Origin: an uncultured Acetatifactor sp.
Lineage (GTDB): Bacteria; Bacillota; Clostridia; Lachnospirales; Lachnospiraceae
Direction of reading: 5' to 3'
Assembly (NCBI GenBank): GCA_910587755.1
Contig: CAJUNZ010000042.1
Location: forward strand, 1-23,993
Length of the DNA stretch: 23,993 bases
A program made the position numbers and the translations under genes. Below are positions 7,360 through 13,246 of the stretch, piece after piece. The notes under the pieces are model-generated. The model did not search any database and was not told where the DNA came from. It was given only the letters and a program-made list of their open reading frames with translations. Numbering within the stretch: position 1 is the stretch's first letter; each line of letters opens with the position of its first letter.

Positions 7360-7946
7360 TTTACTACCTCCTCACATATGGATCTCCCATAGGCGGCCAG
7401 TTCCGTGTCCTGTTTGGCGGTTCCGCCGCTGACACCCAGAGCTCCGATGATAACGCCGCCCCACAGCAGCAGCTCGCCGCCTCCCAGAATGACGATTCTG
7501 CCCTGGTTTGTCTGCTGTATGCCGTACAGACCTTCCCCGGGCAGGCTCAAAGTCCCCAGCCGCGCCGTGGGCATCTGGAATGCTATGGCGGTGTAGGCCT
7601 TATTCAGGGCCAAGTCAAAGCTTCCCATGTAGGCGCCGTCCATGGCATGGACGGCCACTGGCCTGCCGGAGGCATCCGACACCGCCGCCACCACTCTCAT
7701 GCCCCACTCCGCCGCTCTGGCTTCCACCCTCTGAATCAGCTCCACCGCCAGGGACAGGGGCATGGTGGTCTGGACCATTCCACCGGATCCCTCCGCCAGG
7801 ATTCCCGGAAAAGAGCCTGTCCCGGCCAGTGCAGCAGGATTTTCCCGCCTTCCCGCTGCGCTGCCGCCGGGGGCGGGAAATTCCGCCTTCTGTTCCACTG
7901 TGCGCAGAACCTCACGGACAAGGGCCTCTATCTCCTTTTTCTCCAT
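7350..7946 (-). CDS. GlcG/HbpS-family protein (PduO C-terminal-like)
   Basis: This 198-aa protein has an N-terminal encapsulation-peptide-like helix (MEKKEIEALVREVLRTVEQ), then a Gly/Ala-rich linker to about residue 50. A GlcG/HbpS-like domain follows (PLSLAVELIQRVEARAAEWG, then VSDASGRPVAVHAMDGA, and GGGELLLWGGVIIGALGVSGG). Members of this family occur as the C-terminal half of PduO and next to microcompartment enzymes. Some bind heme or corrinoid, but the function in glycyl-radical loci is not settled. ATG 7946 has an AAGG-rich upstream region. The upstream in-frame extension overlaps the aldolase gene and is rejected. The 3' end overlaps pduP by 10 nt. Confidence 0.86.
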   Translation of the reverse strand: MEKKEIEALVREVLRTVEQKAEFPAPGGSAAGRRENPAALAGTGSFPGILAEGSGGMVQTTMPLSLAVELIQRVEARAAEWGMRVVAAVSDASGRPVAVHAMDGAYMGSFDLALNKAYTAIAFQMPTARLGTLSLPGEGLYGIQQTNQGRIVILGGGELLLWGGVIIGALGVSGGTAKQDTELAAYGRSICEEVVKCL

Positions 7947-7960
7947 ATTCAGCCTTTTCC

Positions 7961-8767
7961 TTATCTTCCCAGCTGCTCCAGAACCTTCCTGGTGATCTCC
8001 GCCACCACGTCGGGAGAAACGGAAGAAGCCTCCTTGCCGCCCTTGCATCCGCCGCCGCAGGTATGGCAGCTGGGCTTGCCTTCCTTGGCGTTGGGGCAGA
8101 GATTTGCAGGATGGCGTCCCTTCATGCCGAACTGCCTTCTGATCTCATAGAGGTCTTCCACCTGCTGGGGAGTGAACTCCTTAGGACCGCCAAGAAGCCT
8201 GGACTGATACAGGAGCTGTGCGTAGAACTCCACGGATTCCATCTTCAGGTACGCGTTGAGCAGAGAGTCGGAATAGGTCAGGGCGCCATGATTTTCCAGA
8301 AGCACAGCGTCAAAATACTGCACATACTCGGACACTGCCTCGGGGATCTCCATGGTGGAAGGCCTTCCGTACTTGGCGATGGGAACGCAGCCAAGAGCAA
8401 TAACCGCCTCGGGCATAATGGGCTGTGTCAGGGGAATGCCGGCGATGGCAAAGCTGGTGGCATATACCGGATGCGCATGAACCACACTTTTCACGTCTGG
8501 CCGCTCCTGATAGACCCTCATATGCATCTTGATCTCGGATGAGGGCTTGAAATTGCCGTTGGCCTGGATGACATTGCCCTGAGCGTCCACCTTGCAGATA
8601 TACTCCGGGGTCATAAAGCCCTTGGACACACCGGTGGGGGTGCAGAGAAATTCATTGTCGCTGAGTTTCACGGAAATGTTGCCGTCGTTTGCGGCCACCA
8701 TGTTCCTGTTGTAGATCCTTTTGCCGATGTCACAGATCTCTTTTTTGATTTCGTACTCGTTCTGCAT
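7961..8767 (-). CDS. fucA: Class II aldolase with Cys-rich tail and targeting helix
   Basis: This 268-aa protein is of the fuculose-1-phosphate/rhamnulose-1-phosphate aldolase family, giving DHAP and lactaldehyde. Metal and catalytic motifs are visible: NDGNISVKL, SSEIKMH (Glu78), HAHP (His97, His99) and ENHGAL (His160). The aldolase domain ends near residue 215. An unusual tail follows with four cysteines (Cys224, Cys234, Cys237, Cys241, in CPNAKEGKPSC and CHTCGGGC). It ends in a C-terminal amphipathic helix (DVVAEITRKVLEQLG), an encapsulation-peptide-like signal. AGGAGGAGACAAA precedes the ATG. It is the first gene after a strong promoter at 8935-8963. The substrate (fuculose- or rhamnulose-phosphate) cannot be told from sequence. 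Confidence 0.92.
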   Translation of the reverse strand: MQNEYEIKKEICDIGKRIYNRNMVAANDGNISVKLSDNEFLCTPTGVSKGFMTPEYICKVDAQGNVIQANGNFKPSSEIKMHMRVYQERPDVKSVVHAHPVYATSFAIAGIPLTQPIMPEAVIALGCVPIAKYGRPSTMEIPEAVSEYVQYFDAVLLENHGALTYSDSLLNAYLKMESVEFYAQLLYQSRLLGGPKEFTPQQVEDLYEIRRQFGMKGRHPANLCPNAKEGKPSCHTCGGGCKGGKEASSVSPDVVAEITRKVLEQLGR

Positions 8768-8830
8768 TTTGTCTCCTCCTGATTTTCTGAAACTGCCTTA
8801 TACCTGCCTGCTGTAATGAATGATTCTGTT

Positions 8831-8930
8831 CCAAGCTTCCGGCACAGCCTGTTGACTCTGCCCCTGAGCTTCGCCTGTTGGATTGGCCCACCGGCTTGTC
8901 CTGACCCTTTCGGTCAGTCTGTGCGCTTGG
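8831..8930 (-). promoter_or_regulatory. Structured 5' leader upstream of the aldolase gene
   Basis: The leader runs about 160 nt from the predicted start site near 8928 to the aldolase ATG. On the minus strand, CCAAGC plus GCACAG (8930-8919) can pair with CTGTGC (8847-8842) and GCTTGG (8836-8831), leaving a 5-nt bulge. The closed loop contains a second hairpin (8901-8917, CTGACC/GGTCAG). Transcription starting at 8928 would lose the outermost pairs. It does not match a riboswitch class I can recognise; no cobalamin-box motif is seen. Confidence 0.4.
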
Positions 8931-8934
8931 CCAT

Positions 8935-8963
8935 ATTATAAGCCTATATACCACACAAGTCAA
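8935..8963 (-). promoter_or_regulatory. Sigma-A promoter for the aldolase-led operon
   Basis: On the minus strand TTGACT (8963-8958) and a perfect TATAAT (8940-8935) are separated by 17 bp. It should initiate near 8928 and drive the aldolase gene and everything downstream to the PduT-like gene. This makes expression of the enzyme/shell block separable from the dehydratase. Confidence 0.88.
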
Positions 8964-8986
8964 CAAAAACCCTCGTTGATTTGTGT
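8953..8986. promoter_or_regulatory. Operator-like 12-bp palindrome over the -35 box
   Basis: ACACAAGTCAAC (8953-8964) and GTTGATTTGTGT (8975-8986) are inverted repeats matching at 11 of 12 positions with a 10-bp spacer. The left arm covers the -35 hexamer of the aldolase promoter. This geometry suits binding of a dimeric regulator. A role as a weak terminator for the upstream gene is possible but there is no T-run. Confidence 0.65.
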
Positions 8987-9010
8987 CGTTTTTGTTTTGT
9001 TGTTGTGGGT

Positions 9011-9622
9011 TTAAGAGTTGCACGGAGGTTCTCTGAACCTGTCGTACTCCGGCCCAAACTGCGTTCCCAGCCTTTCCAGCTCCCCAAGCACCTTTTTCAG
9101 GCCCTGTTCCGTGCGGTACCAGCTTTCCCTCCCCACAGTAATGTCCACCGGCGCCACCAGAAACGCCGTGTCAGGAAAGGAGAACTGATAATACATCAGA
9201 CACCTTCTGGCATGGTAGCCCTTGCAGCACAGAATGGCTTTCTGGGGATATATGCCTCCGGCATCCAGAAGTTCCCTGGTAAAAATGGCATTCTGAGCCG
9301 TGTACTGGGCCCGGTCCTCCTTGAGAATGCTCCCCTGGTCCACTCCGTTTGCCTGCAGCACCTCCGTATAGAACTCACATTCTGTGGCATAGTCTCCACT
9401 GTATTTTTCAGCCTGTGACTTCAGGCCCGTAAACTTTCCAATGGTGACGGAATAACGCCCTGAGGGCACCACCCAGGGGGCATAACCCTCCTTCCACAGG
9501 GCAGCCGCCCTCTCGGGCAGCTCCGGATAAGATCCTCCGGGGACAAAGATGGCGTCCGCCTTCTCCAGTCTGTCCTCCACAAAGAGAAAGTTTGTTATGT
9601 CATCTATGATTCTCATATTCAT
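9011..9622 (-). CDS. YdcF/DUF218-family protein
   Basis: This 203-aa protein resembles the YdcF/DUF218 family. It has an N-terminal DAIFVPGG motif, a middle segment TAQNAIFTRELL and a later GYHARRCLMYY, matching the glycine-rich, Asn and His/Arg positions typical of the fold. Family members bind nucleotides or SAM-like ligands or act in envelope metabolism, and the biochemical role is poorly defined. No signal peptide or membrane segment is seen, so it is cytosolic. It starts 12 nt after the activase gene and ends before the aldolase promoter, so it is cotranscribed with the dehydratase and activase. The ATG at 9622 has only a weak ribosome site; ATG 9616 is an alternative. Confidence 0.8.
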   Translation of the reverse strand: MNMRIIDDITNFLFVEDRLEKADAIFVPGGSYPELPERAAALWKEGYAPWVVPSGRYSVTIGKFTGLKSQAEKYSGDYATECEFYTEVLQANGVDQGSILKEDRAQYTAQNAIFTRELLDAGGIYPQKAILCCKGYHARRCLMYYQFSFPDTAFLVAPVDITVGRESWYRTEQGLKKVLGELERLGTQFGPEYDRFREPPCNS

Positions 9623-9634
9623 CCGCTCTATCCC

Positions 9635-10426
9635 TCAGCCGCCGATCTGGCATCTCAGTTCTGTGCAGCTCTCCACCGCTTTTTTCAGCCTCTCCATGTG
9701 CTCCGGCTCCGGCGGAAGCAGTTCCGGCAGCGGATAAGTCCGCCCCAGGCCCTGGTACTTGTCCTGGCCCAGTCTGTGATAGGGCAGAAGGTAAATGTCC
9801 TCCACCCCGGGAAGAGTGTCCGCAAACCGGGCTATGGCCCGAATCTCCTCCGGCGTGTCATTGAAGGTGGGAATCACTGGCACCCGGATGCTGAGCCTGG
9901 TCATACCACAAGCGGCAATCTTTTCCGCATTCTCCAGCATCAGGTCATTGGGTTTCCCGGTAAATCTCTCATGCTTCCCCCTGTCCATGTGCTTGATGTC
10001 CATGAGATAATGATCCAGCCAGGGCAGCACCTGCTCTATGACCTCCCACCTGGCGCAGCCCATACTCTCCATGGCGGTGTTGATGCCCGCCGCCTTCGCC
10101 CCCCGCAGCAGATCTCTGGCAAACTCCGGCTGGCAGAGACTTTCCCCGCCGGAAAGGGTAAGTCCGCCGCCGGATCGGGCATAATAGGGCCTGTCCTTCT
10201 CCACAGTCTCCATCACCTGAGCCACCGTCACATCCCGGCCCACCACTCTGGTCTTTCCCCCCATGGTCATCTCCTGGATGCCATACTCCTGGGATTCCGG
10301 GTTACAGCACCATTTGCACCGCAGCACACAGCCCTTCAGAAAACAGATGGTGCGTATCCCCTTTCCATCGTGGATGGAATAGCGCTGGATATCGAATATC
10401 CGTCCTTTTGTCTGTAAATAGTCCAT
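9635..10426 (-). CDS. Glycyl-radical enzyme activase (radical SAM)
   Basis: This 263-aa radical-SAM enzyme installs the glycyl radical on the adjacent dehydratase. The CX3CX2C cluster motif is Cys33/Cys37/Cys40 (GCVLRCKWC), followed by CNPES, and the SAM-binding glycine motif is LTLSGGE. The segment between the cluster and GGGLTLSGGE is short. It lacks the two extra [4Fe-4S] motifs (ferredoxin-like insert) seen in many glycerol/diol dehydratase activases, so it resembles pyruvate formate-lyase activase in size. The ATG at 10426 has GGGAGGT upstream; the GTG at 10435 would sit on that site. It lies 57 nt after the dehydratase gene, as expected for a GRE/activase pair. Confidence 0.92.
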   Translation of the reverse strand: MDYLQTKGRIFDIQRYSIHDGKGIRTICFLKGCVLRCKWCCNPESQEYGIQEMTMGGKTRVVGRDVTVAQVMETVEKDRPYYARSGGGLTLSGGESLCQPEFARDLLRGAKAAGINTAMESMGCARWEVIEQVLPWLDHYLMDIKHMDRGKHERFTGKPNDLMLENAEKIAACGMTRLSIRVPVIPTFNDTPEEIRAIARFADTLPGVEDIYLLPYHRLGQDKYQGLGRTYPLPELLPPEPEHMERLKKAVESCTELRCQIGG

Positions 10427-10483
10427 TCGGATCACACCTCCCGCCAGGCTTTACTCCTGACCTTTTCTTCCCGCAGGTATCCC

Positions 10484-13012
10484 TCAGCCCATTCCCTGTT
10501 CCGTCCTGCGGATAATGTCATCCTGAAGGGACTTGGACAGGGTGGTAAACAGAGCGCTGTAGCCTGCCACCCGCACCACCAGGTGGGCGTACTTCTCCGG
10601 ATGGGCCTGGGCTTCCAGAAGAGTCTTCCTGTCCACCACATTGAACTGCATGTGGCTTCCCTTCTGGTCAAAATAGGACCGGATCAGGGCCACAAAGTTC
10701 TCCAGGCCCTGCTGTCCCTCCAGGGCGGTGGGATGAAATTTCTGGTTGAAAAGAGTGCCGTTGGAGGCAATTCCATGGTCCAGCCTGGCCACGGAATTGG
10801 CCGCGGCGGTGGGACCGTTCACATCCTTTCCCGCGGAAGGGGACACCCCGTCCGCCACAGGGGTGTGGGCAAGCCTGCCGTCGGGAGTGGCGCCGGTCTG
10901 GGCTCCCAGGGGCACATTGGCCGACACCGGGTAAAGCCCTGCCTGGAACTGCCCTCCCCGGGGATTCCGGTAACGGAGCAGGGGCCTGGTGTAGGTGTAG
11001 GCCACATCCCGGGCAAAGAGATCCACTTCCTCTATGTCATTGCCGAACTTGGGCACCTCCTCAATAAGGGCCAGCAGCTCTTCATACTCCTTCTTCTCCT
11101 GCTCCGGAAGCTGTGCGGACATCACCGCCTGGATCATGCCCGCCACCTGGCTCTCCTCCACAGAGACGCCTTTTTCCGCCATCTGGCGGAGGATCTGAGT
11201 GACAATCTCCCCGGCGCTGACGGCGTCAAAGCCCTGTCCGTAATTCATGGCAAGAGCCCGGCGGTACTGGGCCAGCGTGACCTTTTTCTCCTCAAACACC
11301 AGCTTCTTTATGGCGTAGAGGGAGTCGGCCATATTGGCGATGCCGAACCCCTGGGGCCCGGTGAAATTGTATACCGCCCCGCCCTCCTGGACGGTTTTGC
11401 CTCGCCTGATACAGTCGTCCACCATGCAGGAGAGGAAAGGCAGGGGACAGCGGGCGGCATGGGCAGCGTCAATGGCATTGTCCGCGTTCACCAGAAGGGA
11501 GATATTGTACTCCATCTGTTTTTTATAGGCGTCGTAAAATTCCTCGAAGGTGCCCATGTCCTCCACCCTGCCGGTCTCGAGGCCAATCTTCTCCCCCTTG
11601 TCCCATCCGTTGGAAAACACCAGTTCCAGGGGACGGCACATGTTGAAAAACGCCGCGTCATGCCACCCTTCCGTCTTCCCTGCCTTCTGGGGCTCCACAC
11701 AGCCGATGATATTGTACTCCCTGGCGTCCTCCAGGGTGAGTCCCCGGCTCAGGAGGGAAGGAATAATCACCTCGTCGTTATAGTAGGCAGGCAGCCCGAT
11801 TCCCGTCCTTGTCAGATCCGCCGCCTTGATCAGCAGCTCATGAGGGGTCTTGTTCCACACCCGAATGGACAGAGAAGGCTGGGGCAGGAACACATGCTTG
11901 GAGGCGGTGATACACATAAAGGAAAGGTCGTTGGTGACATCGCACCCGTCCCTGTCCTGGCCTCCCACTATCAGGTTCTGGAACAGACTGTACCCTGCAA
12001 AGCCCTCCGCACTGGCGGCGTCCCGGCATTTGTTCAGGTCATTGAGCTTCACCCACAGGCAGTCCAAAAGCTCCTGGGCCTGCTCTCTGGTAAGCCTCCC
12101 CTCCTGCAGGTCCTTTTTATAGTAAGGGTACATATACTGGTCAAACCGTCCCGGGGAGATGGAATGCCCGCTGGACTCCAGCTGCAGCAGCTGCTGCACA
12201 AACCAGAAGCTCTGGCAGGCCTCATAAAAGGAAGAGGCCCCCCGGGCAGGGACGCGCCTGCAGTTGGCGGCAATCTGCGCAAACTCCTGCCTCCTGACGG
12301 GATCAGAGCAGGCAGCCGCCTCCTGCTCCGCCAGATCCGCATACCTGGAAGCATAGCGGATCACCGCCTGGCAGCTGAGAATCACCGCCTTCAAGAACTG
12401 GGTCCTGGAACAGTAGTCCTCATCCCCGGGATCACATTTTTTAAGCTCCTCCTGAACCTGGGCGACAATGCCCTCGTAGCCCACGGCCAGAACTTTCTCG
12501 TACTGCACCGTCACATGGCCTACGCCGTTGTAAAAGTAATTGCCGGGAGTAAATATATTGTGGTCGATGGCCTTCCTGGCCTCCTCCGCCATAAGGGAGG
12601 TGGCCAGCTCGCTGGTGGTTCTGCCCTCCCAGTAGGCGTTGGCCTCCCGCAGCTGCGCCTTGGTCCGGTCGGATATGTAGAAAGGATCCGCGCTTCGGGT
12701 GGCAACGGTCTCAAATTCCGCCTCCAGCCATTTGTAGGAAAACTCCGGGTAGGTCTGGCAGCCCCTGGGCGCCATAGTGCTGCTGCCCACCACCAGCTCT
12801 CCTTCCCTGATAATAATGGGGATGTTGTCCAAAATATGCGCAAAGGCAAGGGCGCGCCGCATGACAATGGGCTTGTCCTCGGTGGCCTTGTAGGATTCCG
12901 TCAGCAGTCTCGCCCTGGCGGATTCTATCTCCGGCATCCTGGCATACAGATGCGCCACCAGCCTGGGGATCCTCTCTGTTCTGGCTATCTCCTGGGTATA
13001 ATACTTTGCCAT
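10484..13012 (-). CDS. Glycyl-radical 1,2-propanediol (diol) dehydratase
   Basis: This 842-aa glycyl-radical enzyme is the B12-independent signature enzyme of the compartment, converting 1,2-propanediol to propionaldehyde and water. Residues match the glycerol/diol dehydratase class: His166 (GVGHV), His283/Ser284 (SGHSISPGRFDQ), Cys438 and Glu440 in IIGCVEPQ, and Asp452 in GWHDAAF. The glycyl radical loop is VRVAGYSALF with Gly817, 25 residues from the end. The GCVEPQ motif separates it from pyruvate formate-lyase and from choline lyase. The ATG has AAAGAGG 7 nt upstream. No clear encapsulation helix precedes the core, unlike the other cargo enzymes. Glycerol as substrate cannot be excluded, but the PduP/PduL/aldolase context favours propanediol. 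Confidence 0.93.
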   Translation of the reverse strand: MAKYYTQEIARTERIPRLVAHLYARMPEIESARARLLTESYKATEDKPIVMRRALAFAHILDNIPIIIREGELVVGSSTMAPRGCQTYPEFSYKWLEAEFETVATRSADPFYISDRTKAQLREANAYWEGRTTSELATSLMAEEARKAIDHNIFTPGNYFYNGVGHVTVQYEKVLAVGYEGIVAQVQEELKKCDPGDEDYCSRTQFLKAVILSCQAVIRYASRYADLAEQEAAACSDPVRRQEFAQIAANCRRVPARGASSFYEACQSFWFVQQLLQLESSGHSISPGRFDQYMYPYYKKDLQEGRLTREQAQELLDCLWVKLNDLNKCRDAASAEGFAGYSLFQNLIVGGQDRDGCDVTNDLSFMCITASKHVFLPQPSLSIRVWNKTPHELLIKAADLTRTGIGLPAYYNDEVIIPSLLSRGLTLEDAREYNIIGCVEPQKAGKTEGWHDAAFFNMCRPLELVFSNGWDKGEKIGLETGRVEDMGTFEEFYDAYKKQMEYNISLLVNADNAIDAAHAARCPLPFLSCMVDDCIRRGKTVQEGGAVYNFTGPQGFGIANMADSLYAIKKLVFEEKKVTLAQYRRALAMNYGQGFDAVSAGEIVTQILRQMAEKGVSVEESQVAGMIQAVMSAQLPEQEKKEYEELLALIEEVPKFGNDIEEVDLFARDVAYTYTRPLLRYRNPRGGQFQAGLYPVSANVPLGAQTGATPDGRLAHTPVADGVSPSAGKDVNGPTAAANSVARLDHGIASNGTLFNQKFHPTALEGQQGLENFVALIRSYFDQKGSHMQFNVVDRKTLLEAQAHPEKYAHLVVRVAGYSALFTTLSKSLQDDIIRRTEQGMG

Positions 13013-13107
13013 GACTGTACCTCTTTCCCTGATCTATAGATACTGCTTCTGTCTCTACTGCGAATGATTCTTTAGATTTTTTATAAATTTACTGCTTTCC
13101 CAATATA

Positions 13108-13136
13108 AGTATATGCCCATATGTGGAATATGTCAA
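13108..13136 (-). promoter_or_regulatory. Consensus sigma-A promoter for the dehydratase operon
   Basis: On the minus strand TTGACA (13136-13131) and TATACT (13113-13108) have a 17-bp spacer. The A-rich run upstream (about 13165-13147) resembles an UP element. The -35/spacer region contains three CATAT units at 9- and 8-bp steps, a possible protein site. The leader to the ATG is about 90 nt. Near-consensus elements imply high expression unless repressed. Confidence 0.88.
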
Positions 13137-13226
13137 TGAAACCCTGTTTTCTTTTTTCTTTTTTTGTAAGTATTGTTTGAATTTTTGGTCCTGTTTCCTT
13201 CCCCAGGATATATTTTCTCAGGGCGG

Positions 13227-13246
13227 CCTGCAGAAACCTGCAGAAT
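13227..13246. repeat. Tandem 10-bp repeat after kinase stop
   Basis: CCTGCAGAA plus one base occurs twice in tandem immediately 3' of the kinase gene; each unit contains the palindrome CTGCAG. The rest of the 233-bp gap to the dehydratase gene holds the promoter, the A-rich tract and a short leader. I see no strong terminator for the kinase gene, so read-through into the dehydratase is possible. Confidence 0.5.

Noticed and set aside
7947..8048. N-terminal extension of the GlcG-like protein
   Set aside because: It runs into the aldolase coding region in another frame. The MEKKEIEALV start looks like a normal targeting helix.
8768..8930. Cobalamin or other known riboswitch in the aldolase leader
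   Set aside because: No B12-box or other conserved core was recognised, and the pathway is B12-independent. It is retained only as an unassigned structured leader.
8730..9023. 97-codon minus-strand frame through the aldolase promoter
   Set aside because: It crosses the promoter and leader, overlaps two genes and has no recognisable domain.
10583..13039. An 818-codon open frame on the plus strand opposite the dehydratase gene
   Set aside because: It is the antisense of a clear glycyl-radical enzyme and its translation has no recognisable domains. GC-rich genes often leave such open frames. The same applies to long plus-strand frames at 601-2037, 4440-5948, 5809-7392 and 2526-3362.
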